Shown here: positions 31,347 through 40,493 of the stretch, one piece after another
Numbering within the stretch: the stretch's first letter is position 1
Layout: the number at the start of each line of letters is the position of its first letter
Source: Chloroflexota bacterium
GTDB lineage: Bacteria > Chloroflexota > Dehalococcoidia > DSGV01
Direction: 5' to 3'
NCBI GenBank assembly: GCA_021787985.1
Contig: JAJYLG010000013.1
Span: 1-56,835 of the forward strand
Length of the DNA stretch: 56,835 bases
Program-made: the position numbers and the translations under genes
The notes under the pieces: model-generated
What the model saw: only the letters and a program-made list of their open reading frames with translations
What the model was told of the DNA's origin: nothing
Database searches by the model: none

Positions 31347-32036
31347 TCAGGGGACCGGCTCGGGGGAGAGCAGGCGGTAGCCGGCGCCGCGCACCGCCTG
31401 GATGAGCGACGGAAGCCCTTCGGCGTTCAGCTTGCGCCGGAGATACCCGACGTACACGTCGACGACGTTGCTGCCGGGGTCGAAATCGAAGTCCCAGACG
31501 TGGCTGAGGATCTGCACACGCGAGAGGACCTGGTTCGGATTCCGCATCATGAACTCGAGCAGCGCCCACTCTCGCGGCGCCAGGTCGATGCGTCTGCCGG
31601 CTCGCCAGGCCGTCTTGGTGGTCAGGTCGAGGCGCAGGTCGCCAACGACCAGCTCCGAGGAGGCGCGCTGGTCCTGGGCACGGAGGGCCGCGCGAATGCG
31701 CGCCAGCAGCTCCTCGAAGTGGAACGGCTTGGTGACATAGTCGGCCGCTCCGGAGTCGAGGCCCCACACCTTCTCCCGCACGTCATCCCGCGCGGTGAGA
31801 ATGATCACCGGCAGCGCCGGGCGGCGCGCGCGCAGCACGCGCAAGACCTCGCGGCCGTCGGTACCCGGCAGACCGAGGTCGAGCAGCACCAGGTCCAGGT
31901 CTTCCAACAGCGAGGCGGGCATCTCGATGGCCTCGGCGCCGTCACGGACGATCATGGTGGCATAGCCCTCGGCCTTGAGCCCCTTGACCAGAAACGAAAC
32001 GATACGCGCGTCGTCCTCGACGATCAAGATGTTCAT
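31347..32036 (-). CDS. OmpR/PhoB-type response regulator
   Basis: A 229-residue two-component regulator. The receiver domain starts MNILIVEDDARIVSFL, has the phospho-acceptor in DLVLLDLGLPGTDG (about Asp51) and the switch Lys in DYVTKPFHFEELLARIR. The C-terminal winged helix reads REWALLEFMMRNPNQVLSRV and VDVYVGYLRRKLNAEGL, then VRGAGYRL. The start at 32036 overlaps the kinase stop (ATGA), so the open frame upstream is ignored. It converges on the tRNA gene, 68 bp away. Target genes are unknown; the neighbouring polysaccharide operon is a candidate. Confidence 0.93.
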   Translation of the reverse strand: MNILIVEDDARIVSFLVKGLKAEGYATMIVRDGAEAIEMPASLLEDLDLVLLDLGLPGTDGREVLRVLRARRPALPVIILTARDDVREKVWGLDSGAADYVTKPFHFEELLARIRAALRAQDQRASSELVVGDLRLDLTTKTAWRAGRRIDLAPREWALLEFMMRNPNQVLSRVQILSHVWDFDFDPGSNVVDVYVGYLRRKLNAEGLPSLIQAVRGAGYRLLSPEPVP

Positions 32037-33481
32037 GGCGTCACCGCCACCTGCTCGTCGGCCGCGCCCTCCAAGGGCTGTTCGACGCACCTTCGGGGCA
32101 GGACGATTCGGACCACAGTCCCCGAGCCCGGCGAGCTCTCGATCGTGACGTGGCCACCGTGTCCTTCGGCCACGGCCTTGACGATGGCAAGACCGAGCCC
32201 TGATCCGGGCTCATCCGTGGCCCCGGGGCGCGCGAAGCGCTCGAACGCGCGCGTCTGCTGGCCTTCCGGAATGCCCCGGCCGCCGTCGGCAACCGCCAAG
32301 ACGAGCTCGTCGCCCACGTGCGCCTCGAGGGCGATGAACTGATCCGGCCCGGTTGCCTTGACGGCGTTGTCGATGAGGTTGAGCAACGCTCCGCGCAGCT
32401 TGACCGGGTCGCAGAGGATGACCACATCAGGCACGGAACCGAGCGACCAGCGGCGGGGAGCGAGCGCCTGGCCCGCCTCGAACACCTCACCCATGAGCGC
32501 GCGCAGATCGACCCGCTGGCTCTCGATGAAATCCGGCTCCATCGACCTGCCCAGCAGCAGCAGGCGATCGACCAGCGACGCCGTATGGTCCAGCTCGTCC
32601 AGCACCAGGTCCACGGTCTCGCGCACCTCCGCCTGGTCGTCGAAACCACCGCGTCGCAACACCTCGAGATGTCCACGGATGACGGTGAGGGGCGTGCGAA
32701 GCTGGTGCGAGACGTCTGAGAGGAGCTGACGCTGCGCGGTGAAGGCGGAATCCATGCCTGACAGCATGCGGTCGAACGTCCGCGCCAGGCGGCCGATCTC
32801 GTCGTCGGGTCCCCGGTACGCAAGGCGATACTGCAATCCCTGGCGACCGATGACGTCGGCCGCCTCCGTCACCCGCCCGACGATGCCCAGCACCCGGCGC
32901 AGGATGAGGTAGGTGCTGCTCAAGGCGATGATGACGGCCGCCGCCGCTTCTGCCCCGGCGATCATCAGCCACTCCCTCGATTCATGGCGCGCCTTCGCCA
33001 GGCTGGCCGCGGCGATGAACTCACCGGCTCGCTGCCCGTTGATCACGATGGGCGTCGCCATGGCGTGATAGCTCTGTCCGCCCGCCTTGATGGCTGTCAA
33101 GACCGGTGCTGAGGGCGGGTTCGCAAGCCAGCGCTGCACCTGGGGGGAGCCTTGCAGGGCTTGCGCGCTGCTGCTGGCCACCGTGGTGCCGTCGCTCAGT
33201 CTGATCACCACGAGGGTCGTGCCGGGAACGAGCGTGTTCGCGTACGCGGCGGAGAAGCTGCCGATGCTCTGGTCCGGCGACCGCATGCCGGCAGCGTGAG
33301 CGTACTCGCGGGCCTCATCCGCGAGCTCGGCGTCGAGCGAGCGCAGCAGGCTGCCGGAAACCACCTGGTCCACTACCAGGAATACCAGGCCCATCGCCAC
33401 GGCCAGGACAACGAAGTGCAGGAGTATGAGGCGTGTGCCCAACCCCATGCGGCGATAGATACCGAAGATGCTTCGTGCCAT
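32033..33481 (-). CDS. Membrane sensor histidine kinase
   Basis: A 482-residue kinase, partner of the overlapping response regulator. It has a first membrane segment near residues 18-40 (LILLHFVVLAVAMGLVFLVV), an extracytoplasmic sensor of about 130 residues, a second membrane segment near 172-194 (LMIAGAEAAAAVIIALSSTY), a HAMP region (RVTEAADVIGRQGLQYRL), the HisKA site SDVSHQLRTPLTV (about residue 256), and HATPase boxes LLNLIDNAVKA, VADGGRGIPEGQQ and GSGLGLAIVKAVAEGHGG. The start at 33481 puts a short cytoplasmic tail before the first membrane helix; an in-frame start at 33547 is possible. Confidence 0.92.
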   Translation of the reverse strand: MARSIFGIYRRMGLGTRLILLHFVVLAVAMGLVFLVVDQVVSGSLLRSLDAELADEAREYAHAAGMRSPDQSIGSFSAAYANTLVPGTTLVVIRLSDGTTVASSSAQALQGSPQVQRWLANPPSAPVLTAIKAGGQSYHAMATPIVINGQRAGEFIAAASLAKARHESREWLMIAGAEAAAAVIIALSSTYLILRRVLGIVGRVTEAADVIGRQGLQYRLAYRGPDDEIGRLARTFDRMLSGMDSAFTAQRQLLSDVSHQLRTPLTVIRGHLEVLRRGGFDDQAEVRETVDLVLDELDHTASLVDRLLLLGRSMEPDFIESQRVDLRALMGEVFEAGQALAPRRWSLGSVPDVVILCDPVKLRGALLNLIDNAVKATGPDQFIALEAHVGDELVLAVADGGRGIPEGQQTRAFERFARPGATDEPGSGLGLAIVKAVAEGHGGHVTIESSPGSGTVVRIVLPRRCVEQPLEGAADEQVAVTP

Positions 33482-33550
33482 CGGTACCCCATACTCTAGC
33501 AGCAGAGGGCGATCGGTTGTTTCCCGGTCACGGTGTGGTGGCGCCACGAG

Positions 33551-35020
33551 TCATGGCCCATGGGCCTTCACCACTCCGTTACGAACCGAGCTCGGTTCGG
33601 CCATCATGCCGGAGATGTCCCTGGCGTCGGCTTCATCCGACGATGCGCTCGCGCCGTCCCGCGCCCAGAGGATGGGCTGCCAGATGACCGGGTGGAAGCC
33701 GGTCGGAATGCCGCGCCCGACACCGTACACGCTGAAGCCGGCGGCGCGCCATCTCGCCGGGTCGAGAGCGTTCACGGCGTCGAGAACGATCGGCCGGCCC
33801 ACGAGCGGCCTGATTCGGGCGGGATCAAGCCCCGCGAACTGCGGCCACGCGGTGGCCACCACCAGGGCCTCGGCGTCGCGCGCCGCCGCGTCGGGGTCGT
33901 CCACCTGCTCGGCCGGCAGGTCAGCCAGTCTCGCCAGCGGATCGTGCGCCCGCACCAGCGCGCCCCGCGCGGCGAGCGCGCGCACCAGGGCGACCGCGGG
34001 GGAATCCCGCACGTCGTCGGTGCCCGGCTTGAACGCCAAGCCGAGTACGGCGACCCGGGCTCCCGCGAGCCCTCCCAGGATTAGCTCCAGCTTGTCCACC
34101 AGCGCCTGGTGCGCCCGCGCATTGACGGTGCGTGCGGCGTGCGCCAACGGCGTGTCGCAGCCGGCCGCGGACGCCACCGAGATCAGCCCGGACAGGTCCT
34201 TGGGCAGGCATGACCCGCCGAATCCGATCCCGGGGCCGAGGAACGCCGGGCCGATGCGTGGGTCCAGGCCGACCGCGCGCAGCACCGGCAGCGCGTCGGT
34301 GCCGAGGCGCTCGCAGAGGCCCGCGATCTCGTTCGCGAAGGAGATCTTCAACGCCAGGCAGGCGTTGGCCGCGTACTTCACCACTTCGGAGCCTCGTCGG
34401 TCGCACAGCACCACGGGGGCGTCCGCGCGGTACAGGTCGGCCACCTCGCGGGCAACGGCCGGGCTCTCCGCGCCCACGACGACGCGGTCCGGATTGAAGA
34501 AGTCCTCCACCGCGCGCCCCTCCCTGAGGAACTCCGGGTTCGACACCGTCTGGATGCGCACGTCCGGGGCGGCGTCCGCGGCGCACAGGATCTCCAGCGC
34601 CTCGCACGTGCCGGGCGGAACGGTGCTCTTCACCACCAGCACGAGCTCGGACTGGGCGGCCCGCGCGATCTGACGCGCCGCGTCGGCCAACTGACTCAGG
34701 TCAGGAGTGCCATCCGACCGCGGCGGAGTGCCGACGCAGAGGAACACGAACCGCGCCCGTCCGAGCGCCTCGCCGACGTCGTCGCCAAAGGTCAGCCTGC
34801 CGCCGGCCCTCCCGCGCGCGACCAGCTCCTCGAGACCCGGTTCGACGATCGGGATCACGCCCGCTTGGAGCAGGGCGAGGCGGCGTTCGTCAGCCTCGAG
34901 GCAGCGCACCGTGTGACCAAGCTCCGCCAGACAGGCCGCCGCCGTCAGCCCGACGTAACCGGCGCCCACGACCACGATCTCGGTGGCAGGTTGGGTCGAG
35001 CTCCGCAACAAGTCGTTCAT
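33551..35020 (-). CDS. ugd: UDP-glucose 6-dehydrogenase
   Basis: Oxidises UDP-glucose twice with NAD to UDP-glucuronate for polysaccharide synthesis. The 489-residue protein has the Rossmann start EIVVVGAGYVGLTAAACLAE, VFLCVGTPPRSDGTPDLS, VVKSTVPPGTCEAL, SNPEFLREGRAVEDFFNPDR, and the catalytic Cys in GFGGSCLPKDL (about residue 270), then VLGLAFKPGTDDVRDSPA for the C-terminal UDP-binding domain. It is last in a seven-gene overlapping operon and overlaps the ABC transporter stop by 4 bp. The C-terminal 40 residues beyond the core are variable. The epimerase at the other end of the operon could use its product. Confidence 0.95.
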   Translation of the reverse strand: MNDLLRSSTQPATEIVVVGAGYVGLTAAACLAELGHTVRCLEADERRLALLQAGVIPIVEPGLEELVARGRAGGRLTFGDDVGEALGRARFVFLCVGTPPRSDGTPDLSQLADAARQIARAAQSELVLVVKSTVPPGTCEALEILCAADAAPDVRIQTVSNPEFLREGRAVEDFFNPDRVVVGAESPAVAREVADLYRADAPVVLCDRRGSEVVKYAANACLALKISFANEIAGLCERLGTDALPVLRAVGLDPRIGPAFLGPGIGFGGSCLPKDLSGLISVASAAGCDTPLAHAARTVNARAHQALVDKLELILGGLAGARVAVLGLAFKPGTDDVRDSPAVALVRALAARGALVRAHDPLARLADLPAEQVDDPDAAARDAEALVVATAWPQFAGLDPARIRPLVGRPIVLDAVNALDPARWRAAGFSVYGVGRGIPTGFHPVIWQPILWARDGASASSDEADARDISGMMAEPSSVRNGVVKAHGP

Positions 35021-36819
35021 AGTGCTCCTCTCTCCGACAGGGACAGCCGCCCGTCTCGATGAACCTTGTCGTCAATCGTCACAGGTCGGTTCGCCCACGA
35101 TACCGTTGGACGTCGCTCCAGCAGCTCACGCGGGCTGCCGACATCTACAATTCGACCGCGTTCGATGGTGGCCACGACGTCGGCCCCACGGACGGCGGCC
35201 GCGTCGTGGCTCACGACGATGGTCGTGCGACCCTCCGAGACCCGGTCGAGCGCCGCCAGCACCATCCCCTGCGCCCGCGCGTCCAGCCCGGTGGTCGGCT
35301 CATCCAGGAGCAAGACCCTCGGGTTGCGCGCCATGGCCCGAGCCAGAGCGACGCACTGGCGCTGGCCGCCGGAGAGGGTCGCCCCACGTTCGGCCACCAC
35401 GGTGTCGTAGCCGCCGCTGAGCTTGGAGAGCACCTGATGGACGCCCGCGGCATGGGCAGCCGCGATGGCGGCTTCGCGTGACATCCCGCGACCGCCGTAG
35501 GCGATGTTCTCCCAGACGGTGCCTCGAAAGATGTACGGCTCCTGGGGCACCAGCGCGATCTGGCAGCGCAGGCTCTCCAGCGTCAGCTCTCGGACGTCGG
35601 CCCCGTCGAGAAGCACGGCTCCCGAGGATGGGTCCAGGAACCTGGGGATCAGGCGCAACAAGGTGCTCTTGCCCGACCCGGTGACACCCACCAGCGCCAG
35701 GCGAGTGCCGGCCGGCACCTCGAGGTCAACTCCCGAGAGCACCTCAGGCCCGCCCGCGTACTGGAACCCGACGTCCCGCAGCGACAGGGCACCGCGCGCG
35801 GGTACGGCGTCGCGCGCGCCCGGCAGCTCGGGGACTCGCTCGTCCGTGTCGAGGATCTCGGCGATACGCTCGCCGGCCGCTATCCCGCGGCCCACAACCC
35901 CGGCCAGCTTGGCGAGCTGGCGCACGGGGGAGTACATGCCACGCAAGTACGCCATGAAAACCAGCAGGTCACCGGGGGTCAGGCGCCCGTGGATGACCGA
36001 GCGCGCACCAAGCCACAAGACCAGCACGGTGGCCACGGTCATGGTCGCGGCCATGATCGGCGTGAAGGCGGCCTGGAGGACCACGGTCCGGCGGTTCGCA
36101 TCGAGGCCGCGCGACGTGGCACGACCGAAACGCGCCGCTTCGTCTGGCTCGCGGCCGAAGGCCTGTACGGCGGTGATCGAGGTCAGGACTTCCTGAGCGA
36201 TGGTCGCGGACTCTCCCTCCCAGCGGCGGGCGTCGCGTTGGGCGGCCTTGATGTTGCGCAAGAAGTACCGGATGGTCACGTAGATCAGCGGCATGAGCGA
36301 CAGCGCCAGCAGGGTGTAGCGCCAGTCCAGGACCAGCATGATTGCCAGCATCCCGGCGAGCGTCAGCACGTTGCTCACCAGGGTGGGGACGGCGTTGACC
36401 ATCACGCCCTGGAGCGCCTGCGCGTCTCCGCCCAGCCGGGTGAGCAGGTCGCCGGCCGTGCGGCGCTGGTGGAAGGCCAGCGACTGCGCCTGGATGTGCC
36501 CAAAGAGGTCCTGCCGGATGTCGTAGACGACGCGCTGCCCTGCCTCGGCCACCAGGCGCGTGGCGCCGAACGAGAACACGCCCAGCAGCACCGCGATTGC
36601 CAGCATGAGGATGACCAGCACGTTCAGTCGGGCTTCCGGCGTCGCGGGCAGGAAACCCATTAGCGCGGGGACCGGTCGGTGGGCCATCACGCTGTCGAAG
36701 ATCACTTTGAGCGGCCACGGCGCCAGCCACTGCATGGACGCCTGCAACACGCTGGCGGCGAGCCCGAGGGCGAGGGTGAAGCGCACCGGCCGAAGGTAGG
36801 GAAGGAACCGTCGGACCAT
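35017..36819 (-). CDS. ABC exporter (fused membrane and ATPase domains)
   Basis: A 600-residue half-transporter of the MsbA/lipid-exporter type that works as a homodimer. The first 310 residues hold six membrane helices; the ATPase domain has Walker A LVGVTGSGKSTLLRLI, Q-loop VPQEPYIFRGTVWENIAYGG, signature TLSGGQRQCVALARAMA, Walker B RVLLLDEPTTGLD and the switch His in IVVSHD. Its place between glycosyltransferases and ugd suggests export of a lipid-linked glycan or glycolipid. It overlaps the upstream gene by one base (TGATG) and ugd by four. Substrate is inferred only from context. Confidence 0.92.
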   Translation of the reverse strand: MVRRFLPYLRPVRFTLALGLAASVLQASMQWLAPWPLKVIFDSVMAHRPVPALMGFLPATPEARLNVLVILMLAIAVLLGVFSFGATRLVAEAGQRVVYDIRQDLFGHIQAQSLAFHQRRTAGDLLTRLGGDAQALQGVMVNAVPTLVSNVLTLAGMLAIMLVLDWRYTLLALSLMPLIYVTIRYFLRNIKAAQRDARRWEGESATIAQEVLTSITAVQAFGREPDEAARFGRATSRGLDANRRTVVLQAAFTPIMAATMTVATVLVLWLGARSVIHGRLTPGDLLVFMAYLRGMYSPVRQLAKLAGVVGRGIAAGERIAEILDTDERVPELPGARDAVPARGALSLRDVGFQYAGGPEVLSGVDLEVPAGTRLALVGVTGSGKSTLLRLIPRFLDPSSGAVLLDGADVRELTLESLRCQIALVPQEPYIFRGTVWENIAYGGRGMSREAAIAAAHAAGVHQVLSKLSGGYDTVVAERGATLSGGQRQCVALARAMARNPRVLLLDEPTTGLDARAQGMVLAALDRVSEGRTTIVVSHDAAAVRGADVVATIERGRIVDVGSPRELLERRPTVSWANRPVTIDDKVHRDGRLSLSERGAL

Positions 36820-38015
36820 CAGCCGACCTCCTTCAGCCGCCGAATCGGCGATGGGCAGGCAGCCGCGCCCGCAGCCGCGAGGATCTGCTCAGCCACCGCG
36901 GTCCAGGTGAAGCGCGCACAGGCGCGTGACCGAGCGGCTCGGGCCATTTCGCGGGTGGCGCTGGGGTGGTCGAGCAGATCGGCCAGGGCACCGGCCAGAG
37001 CCACCGGATCGCCGGGCTGGACCAGCCGACCGGTCGCGCCGAGCATTCGCTCGATCGAGGGGAAGCGCGACGCGACGACCGGCCGTGCGGCGGCCATGGC
37101 CTCCACCACCTTGAGGGGGGAGAAATAGAAATCGTCGCTCGGCAGATAGGGCGCGGTGGCGATGTCGAACGCCCCGACGTGCGCCGGCACCGCGGATCCC
37201 GGGACCGCACCCGTGAAGCGCACGCGGTCGAGCAATGGCTCCGGGATTCCAGCTTGCAGCGCGGGCAGCAGCGGACCATCGCCCACGATCAGGACGCGCA
37301 GTAGCGGTCGGACCGCGGCCAGCCGCCCGGCCGCCTCCAGCAGCACGTGCACGCCGTGCCACGGCTTGAGGCTGCCGGCAAACCCGATGACCTCCGCCCT
37401 GTCGAGCTCGAGGGCGCTGCGCACGGCGCGTGCCTGCCCGCCGATCCGCTCGGGCGCGAAGCGGTCCACGTTGGCGCCGTTGGGCACGACGCGGACCCGC
37501 GCGGCGCCACGCTCCAGCGCCCAGGCGGTGAGCGGCTGCGAGACCGCGATCACCGACGCACCGGCCAGCGCTCGCCGCTCCAGCGCCTCCGCGACGGCCC
37601 GTCGGGTCAGTCCGAAGTGACGCGCGCGCTCCGCCGCCACCGGGGCGTTGACCTCGACCAGCCGGGGGATTCGCAGGCGTGCCGCCAGGGCGCCGCCATC
37701 GCCGGCGAACAGGGAGAAACGCTCGTAGATGAGGTCCGCGTCGAAGGCCGCGACGGTCGACTCGGCGCGCCGCAGGAACCGCTCTACCGCGGCCAGCCGC
37801 TGCGACTCGCCCTCCGCTCCCTTGGGCAGCGGTCCCGAGTCCAGGTGCACCAGCTCGACGCCGGGCGGCGGGTCGCCGGCCGCGGACATCGCCACCAGCA
37901 GCACCGTGCAACCTCTGGCGTGCAGCGCGCTGCATGCCTCGGCGACGTGGATGGACGCCCCTTTCGTCCCGCCGACCGGAATGCCGGGGTCAGGCAACAG
38001 GTACGCGATTCGCAT
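36819..38015 (-). CDS. Glycosyltransferase family 4 protein
   Basis: A 398-residue GT-B fold transferase. The N-terminal domain begins MRIAYLLPDPGIPVGGTKGA, with IYERFSLFAGDGGALAARL; the C-terminal nucleotide-sugar domain shows VRVVPNGANVDRFAPERIGG, EVIGFAGSLKPWHGVHVLLE, LIVGDGPLLPALQAGIPEP and VVEAMAAARPVVASRFPSIE with the E-x7-E pattern. It adds a sugar in the local surface-glycan pathway; donor and acceptor are unknown. Its start lies within the end of the upstream gene (26-bp overlap), giving tight coupling. Confidence 0.9.
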   Translation of the reverse strand: MRIAYLLPDPGIPVGGTKGASIHVAEACSALHARGCTVLLVAMSAAGDPPPGVELVHLDSGPLPKGAEGESQRLAAVERFLRRAESTVAAFDADLIYERFSLFAGDGGALAARLRIPRLVEVNAPVAAERARHFGLTRRAVAEALERRALAGASVIAVSQPLTAWALERGAARVRVVPNGANVDRFAPERIGGQARAVRSALELDRAEVIGFAGSLKPWHGVHVLLEAAGRLAAVRPLLRVLIVGDGPLLPALQAGIPEPLLDRVRFTGAVPGSAVPAHVGAFDIATAPYLPSDDFYFSPLKVVEAMAAARPVVASRFPSIERMLGATGRLVQPGDPVALAGALADLLDHPSATREMARAARSRACARFTWTAVAEQILAAAGAAACPSPIRRLKEVG

Positions 38016-39282
38016 CTCGGGCCTTCATGAGCAGGGGTGTCGTCCCAGCAAGGAACAGCGGAGCGATGGCGTGGACCGCCCTCGTCCGGTCGAAGCGCTC
38101 GACCACGTGTGCGCGGGCGTTCGCGGCCAGGGTGCGGCGAAGCGCCGCGCCGTCGGCCAGGCGGGTGATCGCGTCGGCCAGCGCCCCGGCGTCGCCGGGC
38201 GGCACGAGCAGCCCGGTCGTCTCCGGGACGATCACTTCCGGGATGCCCGCCACGGCGCTGCCGATCACCGCAAGGCCACTGGCCATCGCCTCGAGGACCG
38301 CGTTCGGAATGCCGTCGCGGTCACCATCGGCCAGCACGACGCTGGCCTGCACGAAGGCGTCCGCGGCGTGATACGCGGCCGCCACCTCGTCGTGTGTTCG
38401 GGCACCCAGGAAGACGACCGTGTCGGCCAGCCCGAGCCGCACCGCTCGCGCTTCGAGCTCGGCACGCAGCGGCCCCGCGCCGATGATGCGGCAGGTGACC
38501 CGCCGACCCGCGGCGTTTACTTGCGCGAGGGCGTCCAGCAGCACCGGGTATCCTTTCTTGTCCACCAGCCGTCCCACCGCCAGCAGGCGGAGCGGTCCCC
38601 GTGGACCCTCGTGGAGCCCGTCGGCGATCGGCGGCGGCCGGAAGCGCTCGGTGGCGACGCCGTGGTATGCGAGGCGGACCTTGTCCGCGGCGGGCCCGGC
38701 AATGGTCCGCAGCGCACGCTCCGCGGAACGGGAGCATACGAGGACGAACTCGGCGGCTGCCACCTTGCGCGCCAGGAGGTCGGGTGCCGAGCGGTAGAGG
38801 TCTTTGGCGTGCGCGCTGAAGCTGAACGGCAGGCCGGTCAGCAGGTGGACGAAGTGCGCCACGGACGCGGGCCCGTGGGCGAAAGCCGCGTGCACATGCT
38901 GGGCGCCGTCCCGTTCCAACTCCGCGGCCAGGCGGCCCGCCTCGAAGAAATGCCGCACCGTGCTCCAGTGCCGCCGCTTGCGCGCGATGTAGCAGACGGT
39001 CGAGATGTAGCGTCTCGGTCTTCGAGCGAGGAGGCGCGCGTGGCAGGCTGCGGTCGCCAGCGTGGCGGCCAGCGTCTCGCGCCGTCCGCCCGTGCCCCGC
39101 AGGTAGGTGACCGTGCTGCGCACGCGGGCCACGTCCGGCTGGACCACGGCCTCGTGCGGATGACTGATGGCGTAGAGCCTGAGCGGCACTCCCGCGGCCT
39201 CGAGGCCGAGGATCTCGTCGAGGATGAAGGTCTCAGACAGGCGGGGAAACCGCTTCGTGAGGTAGCCTACCGGAGCGCTCAC
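37990..39282 (-). CDS. Glycosyltransferase family 4 protein
   Basis: A 430-residue GT-B glycosyltransferase. The N-terminal half starts VGYLTKRFPRLSETFILDEI, typical of capsule/exopolysaccharide transferases of the colanic-acid WcaL type, and includes HVHAAFAHGPASVAHFVHLL and FSFSAHAKDLYRSAPDLLAR. The C-terminal half shows LLAVGRLVDKKGYPVLLDAL, IIGAGPLRAELEARAVRLGL and PNAVLEAMASGLAVIGSAVA. The ATG overlaps the upstream stop by 4 bp. The wcaL-like start suggests transfer onto a lipid-linked oligosaccharide. Confidence 0.9.
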   Translation of the reverse strand: MSAPVGYLTKRFPRLSETFILDEILGLEAAGVPLRLYAISHPHEAVVQPDVARVRSTVTYLRGTGGRRETLAATLATAACHARLLARRPRRYISTVCYIARKRRHWSTVRHFFEAGRLAAELERDGAQHVHAAFAHGPASVAHFVHLLTGLPFSFSAHAKDLYRSAPDLLARKVAAAEFVLVCSRSAERALRTIAGPAADKVRLAYHGVATERFRPPPIADGLHEGPRGPLRLLAVGRLVDKKGYPVLLDALAQVNAAGRRVTCRIIGAGPLRAELEARAVRLGLADTVVFLGARTHDEVAAAYHAADAFVQASVVLADGDRDGIPNAVLEAMASGLAVIGSAVAGIPEVIVPETTGLLVPPGDAGALADAITRLADGAALRRTLAANARAHVVERFDRTRAVHAIAPLFLAGTTPLLMKARDANRVPVA

Positions 39283-40493
39283 GCTGGCAGCTCCGCGGCG
39301 ACCCGTGTTGGCTCATCGCGGCCGGAGCGCTCGGTCTCAGCCAGCAACAGGCCGCGCAGTCGCGCCAGCCCTTCGCCGTCAAATGAAGCCGGTCGTCGGC
39401 GGCCCTGACTGAGCGCCGTCCGCAGCACGGGTGTGAGGCGTGCGTCCAGGTCCGGACCGGGCTCGACGACGTGCACGAGACCGCGGTCGGCGAAGAGCCG
39501 CGCGCGGATCGCCTGCTCCCGGCGTGGCCAGACGCGCGGCACGACGACGGCAGGCACGCCACTGGGGATGACCTCGCACAGGGTGTTGTAGCCTGCCATC
39601 GAAACAACCGCTGCCGCGTTCGGCAGCAACGTCTCGAGTCCCGCGACGAACTCCTCCATGCGACCCGCTCGGCTCGCCCGCACCGCCGCTGCGAGGTCAC
39701 ACCGATCGCCGTTGCTCATGAACGGGCCGGTGATGAGCAGGCTCGGGAGTGCCAGCGCTTCCGCCGCGCGCAACGTGGCAATCAGCACGTCGAGCCCGTC
39801 GCCGCCGCCGCCCGCGGTGCCCAGCACGAATCGGTCGTCGCTCGACGGCCCGGCCACCGATGGCGCCGCCTGGGGCCGGCAGATGTAGCCGCAGTACGAG
39901 GTGCGGTCCAGCACGGCCGGCGGGAAGCCGTACTCGGCGGCGACGTCGAGCAGGTCGCGGGAGCCGTACACCACGACCCGGTCGTAGACGCGCTCCAGCG
40001 TGTCGAGCACGCCCTGCTCCCGCCACAACTGGCGCACGACGGTGGGGTCGTCGAGCACGTCGCGCAGGCCGAGCACGATGCGCGTTGCGGGTGAGTGGTT
40101 GCGCAGCGCTTCGAGCGCGGGCAGCAGCTCCCCCTTCATCCCGTGCGGGGCGTGGTCGACCAGGAACACGTCGGGGCAGAAGCGGCGGGCCACGTCAGCG
40201 ATGATGGCCGCGCGTGCCTGCCGCACGACCGCGAAATCAACCCGCGGATCGCGGCCGCGGTACTCCTCTGGACCCACCTTCACCACGGGCGGCAGGGACA
40301 CCAGGGTAAGGCCGCGCGGCAAGGGAAACCGTCTCGCGGTCGGCGAGCCGCTCATGAGCACGACTTGCAGCCCCGGGACCGTGGCCAGCAGGTGGTTCGC
40401 GATAGCCAGGTTGCGCCGCAGGTGGCCGAGGCCGTACGTGTCGTGTGAGTACAGCAACAGCCGATGCAGCCCGTGATCGCGTGACGTCCTCAT
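39279..40493 (-). CDS. MurG/GT28-like glycosyltransferase
   Basis: A 404-residue protein resembling the MurG-type GT-B fold. It begins near LLLYSHDTYGLGHLRRNLAI (Gly-rich N-terminal loop with His), continues VVLMSGSPTARRFPLPRGLT and FLVDHAPHGMKGELLPALEA, and ends with the donor-binding motif SMAGYNTLCEVIPSGVPAVV then PRVWPRREQAIRARLFADRG. ATG at 40493 is chosen because GGAGG lies nine bases upstream and the start overlaps the epimerase stop (ATGA); an ATG three codons earlier sits directly on the GGAGG. Donor and acceptor are unknown. Confidence 0.85.
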   Translation of the reverse strand: MRTSRDHGLHRLLLYSHDTYGLGHLRRNLAIANHLLATVPGLQVVLMSGSPTARRFPLPRGLTLVSLPPVVKVGPEEYRGRDPRVDFAVVRQARAAIIADVARRFCPDVFLVDHAPHGMKGELLPALEALRNHSPATRIVLGLRDVLDDPTVVRQLWREQGVLDTLERVYDRVVVYGSRDLLDVAAEYGFPPAVLDRTSYCGYICRPQAAPSVAGPSSDDRFVLGTAGGGGDGLDVLIATLRAAEALALPSLLITGPFMSNGDRCDLAAAVRASRAGRMEEFVAGLETLLPNAAAVVSMAGYNTLCEVIPSGVPAVVVPRVWPRREQAIRARLFADRGLVHVVEPGPDLDARLTPVLRTALSQGRRRPASFDGEGLARLRGLLLAETERSGRDEPTRVAAELPA